64,000 nucleotides of DNA from DASWZN01 sp036404435 (GCA_036404435.1 DASWZN010000043.1:1-64000), one strand, 5' to 3'; positions 44,889 through 53,645 are shown, numbered from the stretch's first letter. A program made the numbers and translations. Notes: generated by a model from the letters alone, not told the origin.

Positions 44889-45080
44889 TCACACCCACAC
44901 CTCCAGGATCGCCGGATCGTCGTCGGCCTCGCGCCCCAGGTTGTAGAGCCCCGCCCGGATGCGTGCGCGCACCTCCTCGACCGTCGCCCCGGTTGCGAAC
45001 GGCTCCTTCTCCGGGTGGAACCCAAACCACCGCCGTATCAGAAACCCCTCCAGGTAGTCGCTCGGGTGGTCACAGACCAC
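44889..45080 (-). CDS. Small hypothetical protein, possibly a remnant
   Basis: From a GTG at 45080 this reads 63 residues: MVCDHPSDYLEGFLIRRWF, then FHPEKEPFATGATVEEVRAR and a C-terminal NLGREADDDPAILEVWV. The same frame stays open upstream for at least another 15 codons with a hydrophobic stretch (AAALILFVV). The composition looks protein-like, with an amphipathic helix and an acidic tail, but no family is recognised. It could be the 3' end of a gene whose front was lost, since the sequence upstream is repeat-rich and unlike the neighbouring genes. Confidence 0.3.
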   Translation of the reverse strand: MVCDHPSDYLEGFLIRRWFGFHPEKEPFATGATVEEVRARIRAGLYNLGREADDDPAILEVWV

Positions 45081-45366
45081 GAACAGAATGAGCGCTGCCG
45101 CAGGTGATCTTGTACCCGGTGCCCACGCTTGACCCCCCTGTCAACAAACGCGACCTGTCAACTGGAGAAAACGGAGAAAAGGACGCCGCGAGAGCTACCG
45201 TGTGGCTCGGTGGAGGGGGTTCAGAGTGGCACCCCAGGCTTCTGTGTTCCAACTGGAGAATCGTCGCAGTTGCGGAGAGCTCGTGGAATGTTGGGGATAA
45301 CGCGGAGGCATCACCGGCGTGATGCTGTCAACAAACGAAGGGACCGGAGTTCGTAGACGGAGTTAC

Positions 45367-45440
45367 TGGCTCCCCGGCATGGATTCGAACCACGATTCAC
45401 GGCTCCAAAGGCCGCTGTCCTACCATTAGACGACCGGGGA
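45367..45440 (-). tRNA. tRNA-Gln (anticodon TTG)
   Basis: On the minus strand the cloverleaf is complete. The acceptor is TCCCCGG/CCGGGGA with discriminator G and an encoded CCA at 45367-45369. The D-arm is GTCT...GGAC, the anticodon stem GCGGC/GCCGT carries loop CTTTGGA (anticodon TTG), and the T-arm is CGTGG-TTCGAAT-CCATG. It decodes CAA, and CAG by wobble. It lies 50 bases downstream of the second pseudopilin gene on the same strand. Confidence 0.96.
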
Positions 45441-45490
45441 GTGGCGGAGAAGTTGTCTCCTTTGGGTAGTGTAGCAGCCGCGCTGCGGCG

Positions 45491-45913
45491 TCACCACTCG
45501 GCGTAGGCGGTGCCGTCGAGCGGGCTGGTCTTGTCCGAGCCGCTGTTAACGTCCCAGATGCCGGGCTCGGTCTGGTTGACCGAGGCGGTCGCGTCTTCCA
45601 TGGTGATCTTCCAGGTGGTGCTCGAGCCCGTGATGGGGTCGACGGGCACCTGGCGCAGATAGCCATCGCTCACCAGGTCGTCCAGCGACTGGGGAGCTTT
45701 CTGCTTGTCGTAGGTGTATTCGTCGATCATGCTTCGCAAGGTGAACAGATTGCTGCGCAGCAGGCTCTCCTTGGCGCGCAGGATCGCCTTCTGATACATC
45801 GGCACCGCGATCGAGACCAGGATGGAGATGATCGTCATCACGATCAGGATCTCGATGAGCGTGAAGCCACCGCGCGGCCGCGCGCGACCCGTCGTCAGGC
45901 TACCATTCCGCAT
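45491..45913 (-). CDS. Pseudopilin, type II secretion/type IV pilus-like (second copy)
   Basis: This protein of about 140 residues has the prepilin signal: a basic leader ending Gly, then FTLIEILIVMTIISILVSIAV, in which the Phe-Thr-Leu-Ile-Glu motif is the pilin methylation site (Glu at +5). The C-terminal globular part, with IDEYTYDKQKAPQSLDDLV and DPITGSSTTW, matches the major pseudopilin GspG (T2SG) pattern. It ends in DGTAYAEW, identical to the last eight residues of the other pseudopilin just upstream. The ATG at 45913 overlaps the end of that gene (45900); an ATG at 45925 is also possible. It forms part of a leftward operon with the secretin. Confidence 0.88.
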   Translation of the reverse strand: MRNGSLTTGRARPRGGFTLIEILIVMTIISILVSIAVPMYQKAILRAKESLLRSNLFTLRSMIDEYTYDKQKAPQSLDDLVSDGYLRQVPVDPITGSSTTWKITMEDATASVNQTEPGIWDVNSGSDKTSPLDGTAYAEW

Positions 45914-46364
45914 AAGCCGTTCCATCGGGCGCCTTGTCCGTGCTCTTGGTGTACACGTCGAAAACGTTTTGCCCGCCCCAACCGGTGGAATCCGGATCGT
46001 CGCGCGTGCTGCGCAGTCCCCACTCGAACGAGTTCGTCATGGGGTCCTTGGGAATGCGGCGCAAAAACCTCAGCTTCTTGTCGGGACTGCCATTGGGGCG
46101 CACGCCGTCGACGAGCTGCTGGAGGTTTTCGGGGTAGCCGTCGGTGTCGATCTTCCCCTGCGGGATCACCCTCTGGTCCACCCCGTCTTTGTATTTGTCG
46201 ATGGCCGCCCGCATCTCGCGCAGAGCCCAGCGCAGATCCTTCTCCCGCTCGCGGCGCACTTTGAAGCGAGCTAACGGAATAGCCATGGTGGCCAGCAGCA
46301 TCATGATCGTGAAAGCCACGATCAGCTCGATCAGGGTCAGGCCGCGCTGGTTCCGCCGTCTCAT
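45900..46364 (-). CDS. Pseudopilin, type II secretion/type IV pilus-like (first copy)
   Basis: This 154-residue prepilin-like protein has the leader MRRRNQRG followed by LTLIELIVAFTIMMLLATMAI, where the cleavage site is before Leu and Glu is at +5. The soluble domain contains RWALREMRAAIDKYKDGVDQ and FLRRIPKDPMTNSFEWGLRS. It shares the C-terminal DGTAYAEW with the following gene, so the pair probably arose by duplication and then diverged. It begins 2 bases after the secretin stop and overlaps the next gene, indicating one transcript and a shared apparatus. Confidence 0.9.
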   Translation of the reverse strand: MRRRNQRGLTLIELIVAFTIMMLLATMAIPLARFKVRREREKDLRWALREMRAAIDKYKDGVDQRVIPQGKIDTDGYPENLQQLVDGVRPNGSPDKKLRFLRRIPKDPMTNSFEWGLRSTRDDPDSTGWGGQNVFDVYTKSTDKAPDGTAYAEW

Positions 46365-46366
46365 CG

Positions 46367-48754
46367 CTACTTAACGGTCACGCTGGCGTGCGGCACGTCT
46401 TCGGAGACAGGCTGGTTATGCGAGTCGCGCGCCGCGAGGTCCGTGAAACTGACCAGGGCCGTTCCCGGCTTGATCGCCCTGAAGGTGAAAACGGCCAGTG
46501 CGCCGGCCCCGTTCAGGCCCGCCGATCCGGGGAGCCGATTCAGATTGACCGTCGCATCGCCGGTGTCGTTCAAGATGTTTCGCGTAAAGACGATCTTCTG
46601 GCTGTCACTCGAGAGGAAGCCGCCCGGCGACACCTCTTCGAGGCGCAGCAGTTGCGGATCGAACTTGAGCTTGAACGGCGCCGCGAACAGGTCGCGCGCG
46701 TCGTCGACGTCGAATTCAAGCGTGAAGGTCTGGTCCGTCTTCACCTCGATCGTTTCGGGGCGGAACAGGAGGTGGGTGCCCGCTCCCGGGGCGGCCGGTG
46801 CCGAAGGCGGAGAAGACGCGGGCGGGGCCGCTTCGGGCGGGGGCGTTTCCGCGGACGGCGGTTTGGGAACTTCCGCCGCCGGGGCGGGCGCCGCCTGTCG
46901 TGGCGCCAGGCTCAGGTGGGTGTTTTGCTCGGTGCCGGCCGCAATCGCCCTGAGGTTGACGTCCGTGATGCCGGGCGTCCGCACGATGTGCGGGATCAGC
47001 GCGATCAACAGTTCGGTCCTGTCCTTCGAGACGCTATTGCTCGTGAACAATTTCCCGAGGAGGGGGATACTCGCCAGACCTGGCACGCCGCTGACGTTCT
47101 TGGTGTCGTCCTCCTCCATCAGGCCTCCCAACAGGCTCACTTCGCCCTCGCGGATGCGGATCTCGTGCTCCACCTTCCTCTGCCCGATAATGGGCTGATT
47201 CACTCCTCCGACATTGACGCTCGAGAGCAGGCTCGAGATCTCCACCACGACTTTGAGAGTAACCTCCTTGTCGCCGTTAACGGTGGGCGTGATGTCCACG
47301 TTTACGCCGATGTCCACGAACGTGAAGTTCTGATAGAGGCCTCCGTAACTTCCGACCGTGCCGCCAATCGGCTGGATGCCGCCCGATGCAATGGGGTATT
47401 TCTCGCCGATCCGCAGGCTGGCTTTCTGGCCGCTGGCGGCCCGCACCTGCGGAGACTGGAGCACCTTGGTGGCCGAGTCGGCCATGGTCGCCTGGAGTAT
47501 GGCACCGGGCAACGTGACCGCGAAATCGCCGGTCGAAAGGCGGCTCAGGCCCGACAGCGCCACCAACTGCCCTGTGCTAGTTGTCGTGGTCGGCGTGGAG
47601 GTGGGCGTGGCGCCGGCCGAGGAGGTGGGAGTGGGAAGGACCACGGGATTGCGCGGCGAGAACTGGATGGCCGTGTTGATTCCCGCCGTGCTCCCGTCGG
47701 AAGAGAGCGCCGCCGCCAGGTTCCTGCTCTTGGTCCGGTCGGCCTCCATGACGATGACATCGATCACGACCTCCGATTTGGGCTTGTCGAGGTCGCTCAC
47801 GAGCTTCTCGGCGAGCAGGATCTGGTCCGGCGTGCCGCGGGCGATGATGGCGTTCATCGTGCCATAGGTGAAGACCTTCTTGATGTCGGCCACGGTGCGC
47901 AGGACGGTCGAGATCTCCTGGAGCTCCTGGGGAGTGGTGAGGTTGGTCAGGTAGAAGACCTGCACCGCGTTGTCTTCGAAATCCCGGCGCTTGGGCAGGC
48001 TGTCCGTGGTCACGAAGATGGCGTTGGCCGAGAGCGGCTTCCAGAACGTGTGCGTCATGGTCGCCAGGTAATCGAGAGCGTCCTCGATGGTGGAGTTGTT
48101 GAGGTCCACCGTGGTGTTGCGGCGCGCGTTCGGGTCGGTGGCGTATTCGGGATCGAAGACCACGTTGATGCCGGCCAGCTTGCCCACCGTCTCGTAGAGC
48201 ACCTTGGAAGGCTGATTGGCCATGCGGAGGTTGATGGGCTGGGCGGAAAGCGGCTTCAGGGTGGGCGGAGGCTCGAGCCGCGCCAGCTTGTCCTGCTCCT
48301 GCTCGTGGGCCAGCTCAGCCGGAGTGAGCGTGCGCTCCCTGGGCGTGAGTTCGGCGCCGCGCTGCCGGTTGCGCTCGATCAGATCGAGCGTCCTTCTTAG
48401 CTCCTGCTCGGCGACGGAGGAAGAAGGGTCGATCGCGTAGGCCTTCTGGAACTCCACCAGCGCTTTGTCGATCGCTCCGCCTGCGCGGAGTTTCTGGCCG
48501 GCGCCGACGTGCATCTCACCGGCCTGGAACCGCGCGCTCCTTTCCGCGATCTGATAGGCGACGTCGGTGGGGTCCTCCGCCAGGGCTTTTTCGTACGCGT
48601 CCAGAGCCGCGTCCCAGTCCTTGTGGGCCTCGGCCTGCGCTCCCTCGGCCAGGAACTTGTCGCCTTTGCGCGTGTGCGCGTCGCCGACGGAGGCAAACGC
48701 CATGATCAAGGCGGTGGCCAAGGCCATCTTGAAGTACCGGTCAAGCCTGTCCAT
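46367..48754 (-). CDS. Secretin with TPR and C-terminal cohesin domain
   Basis: This 795-residue outer-membrane secretin-like protein has a signal peptide (cleavage near VGDAHT) and a TPR-rich section at about residues 25-130. An STN-like domain (PINLRMANQPSKVLYETVGK) and an N1-type domain (FYLTNLTTPQELQEISTVLR) come next. The secretin core follows, with VLQSPQVRAASGQKASLRIG, the membrane-embedded region GGLMEEDDTKNVSGVPGLA, and LIALIPHIVRTP. A Pro/Ala-rich linker then leads to a cohesin-type beta-sandwich at about residues 665-795 (FRPETIEVKTDQTFTLEF; DPQLLRLEEVSPGGFL). Cohesins usually bind dockerins, and none is seen in the window. Two pseudopilins follow at once. ATPase and inner-membrane genes are not here. 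Confidence 0.9.
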   Translation of the reverse strand: MDRLDRYFKMALATALIMAFASVGDAHTRKGDKFLAEGAQAEAHKDWDAALDAYEKALAEDPTDVAYQIAERSARFQAGEMHVGAGQKLRAGGAIDKALVEFQKAYAIDPSSSVAEQELRRTLDLIERNRQRGAELTPRERTLTPAELAHEQEQDKLARLEPPPTLKPLSAQPINLRMANQPSKVLYETVGKLAGINVVFDPEYATDPNARRNTTVDLNNSTIEDALDYLATMTHTFWKPLSANAIFVTTDSLPKRRDFEDNAVQVFYLTNLTTPQELQEISTVLRTVADIKKVFTYGTMNAIIARGTPDQILLAEKLVSDLDKPKSEVVIDVIVMEADRTKSRNLAAALSSDGSTAGINTAIQFSPRNPVVLPTPTSSAGATPTSTPTTTTSTGQLVALSGLSRLSTGDFAVTLPGAILQATMADSATKVLQSPQVRAASGQKASLRIGEKYPIASGGIQPIGGTVGSYGGLYQNFTFVDIGVNVDITPTVNGDKEVTLKVVVEISSLLSSVNVGGVNQPIIGQRKVEHEIRIREGEVSLLGGLMEEDDTKNVSGVPGLASIPLLGKLFTSNSVSKDRTELLIALIPHIVRTPGITDVNLRAIAAGTEQNTHLSLAPRQAAPAPAAEVPKPPSAETPPPEAAPPASSPPSAPAAPGAGTHLLFRPETIEVKTDQTFTLEFDVDDARDLFAAPFKLKFDPQLLRLEEVSPGGFLSSDSQKIVFTRNILNDTGDATVNLNRLPGSAGLNGAGALAVFTFRAIKPGTALVSFTDLAARDSHNQPVSEDVPHASVTVK

Positions 48755-48855
48755 CTTATTGGAATCCCAGGGGTTGTGTTAGTATAGTCTCGGCGTAGCA
48801 GCCCGAACTCACAAAATTATTGACGATTGGGAGGTTTCGGGCGTGGAGAGGAAAG

Positions 48856-49326
48856 TTGCAGAGTAAGGCGAGCGAAATCAAGATCCTGGCCGCCAACCGC
48901 CAGGCCAGCCACAACTACCTCCTCCTGGACCGCTTCGAGGCCGGGCTGGTGCTTACCGGGACCGAAGTCAAGGCCGCCCGCGAGGGGAAAATCCAGCTCA
49001 AGGACAGCTACGCCGAGGTGCTGCACGGCGAGGCCTGGCTGATGAATGCCCACATCAGCCCGTACTCTCACGGGAACCGTATGAACCACGACCCGGTGCG
49101 GAGCCGCAAGCTGCTCCTGCACCGGATCGAAATCGACAAGCTCTTAGGCAAGACACGCGAGCGGGGTTTCACGCTGATCCCCACCCGGGTCTATCTCAAG
49201 ACCGGGCGGATCAAGTGCGAGCTGGCCCTGGCACGCGCCAAGAAACTTCACGACAAGCGCGCGGCCGAGCGGCAGCGCGAGAACGAGGCCGAAGCGCGCC
49301 AGGCGGTCCTCCGCCATTCACGGTAG
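48856..49326 (+). CDS. smpB: SsrA-binding protein SmpB
   Basis: SmpB guides tmRNA to stalled ribosomes for trans-translation. The 156-residue protein shows the family's opening IKILAANRQASHNYLLLD, the GLVLTGTEVKAAREGKIQL core, SYAEVLHGEAWLMNAHISPY, HDPVRSRKLLLHR, and GFTLIPTRVYLKTGRIKCEL, ending in a basic tail. I chose the TTG at 48856 (GAGAGGAAAG upstream), which gives the usual length. An in-frame TTG at 48820 adds 12 residues. The pepA gene starts 5 bases after the stop. No tmRNA gene is seen in the window. Confidence 0.95.
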   Translation: MQSKASEIKILAANRQASHNYLLLDRFEAGLVLTGTEVKAAREGKIQLKDSYAEVLHGEAWLMNAHISPYSHGNRMNHDPVRSRKLLLHRIEIDKLLGKTRERGFTLIPTRVYLKTGRIKCELALARAKKLHDKRAAERQRENEAEARQAVLRHSR

Positions 49327-49331
49327 ACATC

Positions 49332-50834
49332 ATGGAACTCAAATTCGAAGCGAAGCCAATCGAGCAGGTGGAGAGCGACGCGGTCATCGTGGTCGCGTTC
49401 GACAAAGACAGTGCGGCATCCGGCTTGACGCCCGAGGTCACCATGGCGGCGAACGCCGCTACGGGGGGCTGGATCGAGGAGGTGTACGAGTCGGGTGAGT
49501 TCGCGGGAAAGCCGTTCGACATGTCGCTCCTGCACCGGCCGACGGGGCTCATGGCGAAGCGCCTGCTGGTGGTGGGCGGCGGCAAAGGCGCGAAGTTCTC
49601 CGGCGCCGAATTGAGGAACGCGACGGCCGCGGCGGTGCGGTTTCTCAAGTCCAAGGGAGCGCGGTCCATGGCGCTGGCGCTCGATGCCGGGCCAGCTCTT
49701 GAGGACCTGGCCACGGCCGCGGCGGAGGGCGCGATCCTGGGAGACTACGAGCCTGACCAGTATAAGACCGGAGAGAAGGACACCCACGCGGTAGAGACTT
49801 TCTCGGTAGCCGCGCCGGGCGCGCCTGGAGGCATGAATGAGTTCCTCGACCGCGCGCTGATCGTCGCTGAAGCGCAGAACTTCGCGCGCGCTTTGGCCAG
49901 CGAGCCGGCCAACCGGATGACGCCGTCGGTCCTGGCGCAGCGGGCGCGCGAAATGTGCTTCGGCTCGGCGCTTCAGTGCGAGGTGATGGACCAGGCCACC
50001 ATGCGCCAGCTCGGCATGGGCGCGCTGCTGGCGGTGGCGCAAGGCAGCGCCGAACCGCCCGCGCTCATCATCCTGCGCTACCACCCGTTCGAGGAGACCG
50101 ACGGCGCGCCGCACCTCGGCCTGGTGGGCAAGGGCGTCACCTTCGACAGCGGCGGGATTTCGATCAAGCCGTCCGAGAACATGGACAAGATGAAGTACGA
50201 CATGTGCGGCGGAGCGGCCGTGCTCGGCGCCATGCAGGCGATCGCGCGGCTGGCGCCCTCCATTCGGGTAACGGCCCTGATTCCCGCCGTCGAGAACATG
50301 CCGGGGAGTCGCGCTCAGCGGCCGGGCGATATTGTCACCACGCTTTCCGGAAAGACCGTCGAAGTGCTGAACACCGACGCCGAGGGCCGGCTGATTCTAG
50401 CCGACGCGCTGACCTACGCGCGCCAGCAGGGTTGCACTCACCTGGTGGACGCGGCCACGCTGACCGGGGCCATCGTGGTGGCGCTGGGGCACCTTTATAC
50501 CGGCGCCTTCGGGAACGACGAGGCGTTGCTCGATCAGACCCTGGCGGCGGCGCGCGCGGCGGGCGAGAAGCTGTGGCCGATGCCGCTCGACGAGGAGTAC
50601 AAAGACGAGCTGAAGAGCCCCTTCGCGGACCTCCCGAACATCGGTACGCGCTGGGGCGGCGCCATCACGGCGGCCATGTTCCTGAAGCAGTTCGCCGACC
50701 CGACCCCGTGGGTCCACCTCGACATCGCCGGCACGGCCTGGCTCGAAGAGAAGAAGCCCTACATGCCCAAAGGCCCGACGGGCGTAGCCGTGCGGACGCT
50801 GGTCCGGCTGGCCACCGGCTGGGAGGAAAAGTAG
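49332..50834 (+). CDS. pepA: Leucyl aminopeptidase (M17)
   Basis: This 500-residue cytosolic M17 aminopeptidase releases N-terminal residues from peptides. The C-terminal catalytic domain shows LVGKGVTFDSGGISIKPSEN, MKYDMCGGA and NTDAEGRLILADAL, with the two-metal ligands in the TFDSGG and NTDAEGR motifs. The N-terminal macro-like domain is present at full size. The ATG at 49332 is 5 bases after the smpB stop. The long in-frame extension upstream only reads smpB in another frame. The two genes are probably co-transcribed. It converges on the HIT gene with 18 bases between stops. Confidence 0.95.
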   Translation: MELKFEAKPIEQVESDAVIVVAFDKDSAASGLTPEVTMAANAATGGWIEEVYESGEFAGKPFDMSLLHRPTGLMAKRLLVVGGGKGAKFSGAELRNATAAAVRFLKSKGARSMALALDAGPALEDLATAAAEGAILGDYEPDQYKTGEKDTHAVETFSVAAPGAPGGMNEFLDRALIVAEAQNFARALASEPANRMTPSVLAQRAREMCFGSALQCEVMDQATMRQLGMGALLAVAQGSAEPPALIILRYHPFEETDGAPHLGLVGKGVTFDSGGISIKPSENMDKMKYDMCGGAAVLGAMQAIARLAPSIRVTALIPAVENMPGSRAQRPGDIVTTLSGKTVEVLNTDAEGRLILADALTYARQQGCTHLVDAATLTGAIVVALGHLYTGAFGNDEALLDQTLAAARAAGEKLWPMPLDEEYKDELKSPFADLPNIGTRWGGAITAAMFLKQFADPTPWVHLDIAGTAWLEEKKPYMPKGPTGVAVRTLVRLATGWEEK

Positions 50835-50852
50835 GACCGCGTCCGCGGGCCG

Positions 50853-51344
50853 TCAGGCCCCGCTTCCCCGCCAGGCCCTGGTCAGCTTCTCGTAGGTGGT
50901 GCGCAGGTCCTCCGGCAGGACGCGGGTCTCGCCTATGGTGGTCATGAAGTTGGCATCGGCCGGCCAGCGCGGCAGAACGTGCATGTGGATGTGGCCGGCG
51001 ATTCCCGCGCCGGCGCACTCGCCGATGTTCATGCCGACGTTCAGGCCCTTGGGCCTGTAAACGGCGCGCAGGTGCCGCTCGGCCTGCCGCGTCAGCTCCA
51101 TCATCTCCGCCAGCGCCTCGGCGCCCGCCGCTTCGAGCGTCGCCACGTGCGCATACGGCGCAATCATGAGATGGCCGCTGGTGTAGGGATACAGATTGAG
51201 AATGACGAAATTCAGCCGGCCGCGGTGAACGACGAAGTTCTCTTCGTCCTTGCGCTCGCCGGCCTTCTTACAGAAAATGCACTCGTCCGCAGGCCCGGCC
51301 GTACTGACGTATTGGTAGCGCCAGGGACTCCAAAGAGTATCCAT
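50853..51344 (-). CDS. HIT-family nucleotide hydrolase
   Basis: This 163-residue HIT protein has the active-site triad HIHMHVLPRW (His-x-His-x-His) near residue 117. The N-terminal LWSPWRYQYV segment followed by CIFCKKAG is typical of the bacterial HIT group that hydrolyses diadenosine polyphosphates or AMP derivatives. The C-x2-C pair in CIFC probably forms part of the zinc site with a His further on. The substrate is not certain. The stop lies 18 bases from the pepA stop. Transcribed leftward, it follows the HU/IHF gene by 18 bases, so operon membership is plausible. Confidence 0.9.
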   Translation of the reverse strand: MDTLWSPWRYQYVSTAGPADECIFCKKAGERKDEENFVVHRGRLNFVILNLYPYTSGHLMIAPYAHVATLEAAGAEALAEMMELTRQAERHLRAVYRPKGLNVGMNIGECAGAGIAGHIHMHVLPRWPADANFMTTIGETRVLPEDLRTTYEKLTRAWRGSGA

Positions 51345-51362
51345 CTAGAATGCCGCGGCCGG

Positions 51363-51710
51363 CTACGTAGCCGGCGAAGGCTCGCTCGAGGAGGCTGGCG
51401 GAGGCGCTGCCGCGTCGCCGGCCGCCGCTGCCGCCGCGCCGTTGACCAGGTCCTTCAGCTCCTTGCTCGGCTTGAAGAACGGGATGCGCTTGGCGGGGAC
51501 TTCGACCCGCGTGCCGGTCTTCGGGTTGCGCCCGATGCGCGGCTGGCGCTGCCGCGTGCGGAAGCTTCCGAACCCGCGGATCTCGATCTTCTCGCCGGTC
51601 CGCAGGGCGCGCACGATACTGTCAAAAATCGTCTCGACGATGACCTCGGAGTCCTTGCGACTCATCTCCACCACTCTGGATACTTCTTCGATCAGCTCGG
51701 CTTTGGTCAT
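51363..51710 (-). CDS. HU/IHF-family DNA-binding protein
   Basis: This 115-residue nucleoid protein shows the complete HU/IHF fold: MTKAELIEEVSRVVEMSRKD, the dimer helix VETIFDSIVRALRTG, GEKIEIRGFGSFRTRQRQPRIGRNPKTG (shortened here to the arm region after GEKIEIRGFGSF), and VPAKRIPFFKPSKELKD with the DNA-intercalating Pro arm. A C-terminal Ala/Pro-rich tail of about 20 residues is unlike HU and disordered. The start at 51710 (MTKAEL) is preferred to the longer frame beginning at 51758. It lies directly downstream of the S1 gene on the minus strand (60 bases). Confidence 0.92.
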   Translation of the reverse strand: MTKAELIEEVSRVVEMSRKDSEVIVETIFDSIVRALRTGEKIEIRGFGSFRTRQRQPRIGRNPKTGTRVEVPAKRIPFFKPSKELKDLVNGAAAAAAGDAAAPPPASSSEPSPAT

Positions 51711-51770
51711 AGAACTCGTTCTCCTTGTGCCTCGCAGGCCGGCCGCCGGGGGATCCACGCTGACTCGTCC

Positions 51771-53498
51771 TTAGCGGGCCTCCCCCTGTCCCTTGAGGTT
51801 CATGACTTCTTCGATAGTCAGCGTTGCGGCGGTGGCGCGGCGCTGGTATTCCTCCAGGCGCGTGCGCTCCTCGTCCTCGCCGAGCGCCCGGATGCTGAGG
51901 CCGATCTTCTTCTCCGCCTCGCTCATCTTGATGATCTTGAAATCGTACTCGCGTCCCATTTCGAGCGGCGGTTCGTCTTTCTTGTGCTCCTGCGCGCCCG
52001 GGATCTCCGAATTGTGACACAGCCCTTCCACGCCCTCCGCCAGCTCGATGAACACTCCGAAATTCGCGGCGCGGCAGGCCTTGCCCTTGACCACGTCGCC
52101 CACCTGATGGGAGCGCAAAAAGACCTCCCAGGCGTCCGGCTGGAGCTGCTTGATGCCCAGCGACATGCGGCGCTGCGCCGCGTTGATGTGGAGCACCACC
52201 GCTTGCACGAGCTGCCCCTTCTTGAGCACCTCGGAGGGATGCTTGATGCGCTTGGTCCAGGAAACGTCGGAGACGTGCACCAGGCCGTCGATGCCCTCTT
52301 CCACCTCGATGAAGGCGCCGAAGTCGGTGAGCTTGCGCACGCGGCCTTCCACCACCGAGCCGACGCTGTAGCGCTGCTCGACCGTGGTCCACGGATCCGG
52401 TTCGAGCTGCTTGATGCCCAGCGAGATACGGCGGTCCTTCGGCTGCACGGCCAGCACCACGGCTTCCACCTGGTCGCCCGGCTTGACCACCTTGGAGGGG
52501 TGCTTCATGCGCCGCGACCAGGTCATCTCCGAGATGTGGATGAGGGCTTCGACGCCGGGCTCGAGCTCCACAAAAGCGCCGTAGTCGGTAACGCTCACCA
52601 CGTGACCCACCACCCGCATATTCACCGGAAAGCGCTCCGCCACCGTTTCCCACGGATCCGGCAGCAGCTCCTTCAGGCCCAGCGAGACGCGCTCCTTCTC
52701 CTTGTCGAACTTCAGGATCTTGACGCTGATTTCGTCGCCCACGTTGAGCAGCTCGGCAGGATGATTAACCCGCCCGTATGACATATCGCTCACGTGTAGC
52801 AGCCCGTCGATGCCGCCCAGATCGATGAAAGCGCCGTAGTCGGTGAGGTTCTTCACCACGCCCGTGACGACCGAGCCTTCTTCGAGCCCTTCGAGCGTGG
52901 TCCGCTTGCGGGCGTTGTGCTCTTCTTCGATGGCCAGCTTGCGGGAGACCACGACGTTGCCGCGGCGGCGGTTCATTTTCACGAGCTTCACCGCGATGTC
53001 CTGGCCCATGTAGGCATCGAGGTTGTGGATAGGACGCACGTCGACCTGCGAGCTGGGCATGAACGCCTTGACGCCTACGTCCACCGAGAGCCCGCCTTTC
53101 ACGCGCCCCAGCACGCGGCCCGAAACCAGCAGGCCCTCGCGGTAGGCCTTCTCCAGGTTGTCCCAGGCGCGCAGGCGGCTGGCCTTGTCGTGCGAGAGAA
53201 GGATGTATCCCTCGACTTCCGGGCCGTGCCGGTCGATCATCACATCGATGGTGTCGCCGGGCTGAACCGCGACATGCCCGTCGGGGGCGGCGAACTGCTC
53301 GATGGGCACCAGACCTTCGGACTTGTAGCCGAAATCGACGATCACTTCCTTGTCGGTGACCTTGAGCACCCGGCCTTCCAGGACTTCCCCTTCCGAGGGC
53401 GGCGCAAAATGACTGTAGTCCTCCATGAGGTGCTCATAGTCTTCCTCGGGAAGGGAAGGCTGCGGTCTCACGTTCGGGTCATCCGGCCTACTGCCCAT
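51771..53498 (-). CDS. rpsA: 30S ribosomal protein S1
   Basis: S1 helps unfold and bind mRNA on the 30S subunit. The 575-residue protein has six S1 RNA-binding repeats, at about residues 45-110, 130-200, 215-285, 300-370, 390-455 and 475-545. Typical marks are KGGLSVDVGVKAFMPSSQVD, VVKNLTDYGAFIDLGGIDGLLH (quoted in part) and KILKFDKEKERVSLGLKEL. The ATG at 53498 has GGAG 8 bases upstream. An in-frame extension to 53561 lacks a good start. A strong promoter lies at 53646-53674, giving a leader of about 140 bases. HU/IHF follows downstream. Confidence 0.95.
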   Translation of the reverse strand: MGSRPDDPNVRPQPSLPEEDYEHLMEDYSHFAPPSEGEVLEGRVLKVTDKEVIVDFGYKSEGLVPIEQFAAPDGHVAVQPGDTIDVMIDRHGPEVEGYILLSHDKASRLRAWDNLEKAYREGLLVSGRVLGRVKGGLSVDVGVKAFMPSSQVDVRPIHNLDAYMGQDIAVKLVKMNRRRGNVVVSRKLAIEEEHNARKRTTLEGLEEGSVVTGVVKNLTDYGAFIDLGGIDGLLHVSDMSYGRVNHPAELLNVGDEISVKILKFDKEKERVSLGLKELLPDPWETVAERFPVNMRVVGHVVSVTDYGAFVELEPGVEALIHISEMTWSRRMKHPSKVVKPGDQVEAVVLAVQPKDRRISLGIKQLEPDPWTTVEQRYSVGSVVEGRVRKLTDFGAFIEVEEGIDGLVHVSDVSWTKRIKHPSEVLKKGQLVQAVVLHINAAQRRMSLGIKQLQPDAWEVFLRSHQVGDVVKGKACRAANFGVFIELAEGVEGLCHNSEIPGAQEHKKDEPPLEMGREYDFKIIKMSEAEKKIGLSIRALGEDEERTRLEEYQRRATAATLTIEEVMNLKGQGEAR

Positions 53499-53645
53499 AG
53501 CCAAGTCTCCAGGTTCGACCTGCGGGCGAGTTGGACGGGCGAGGCGACGCACACTGAACACGACCGCGGCTTGGTCGAACCGCGCGTTCCACCTCTACTC
53601 CCGGCACCCGCAACCGACAAATCGTTGATAGATCAGTACTTTAGA

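Larger units (their letters stand above)
44657..45366. other. Gene-poor stretch between DUF6807 gene and tRNA-Gln
   Basis: About 700 bases with one doubtful small reading frame (44889-45080). It has a hairpin with one wobble pair at 44812-44839 (GGCGTTTGCG/CGCAAGCGCC). Three copies of a TTGACAG-type motif on the minus strand lie at 45137-45145, 45154-45162 and 45324-45332. Codon bias is weak and base composition is lower in GC than the neighbours. It looks like decayed or non-coding sequence rather than a missed gene. Confidence 0.45.

Noticed and set aside
45070..45322. Two overlapping small frames next to tRNA-Gln, one on each strand
   Set aside because: Neither shows codon bias, a start signal or family features. 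Both lie in repeat-rich sequence.
45367..45440. Integration site at the tRNA-Gln 3' end
   Set aside because: No direct repeat of the tRNA 3' end and no integrase were found in the flanking 700 bases.
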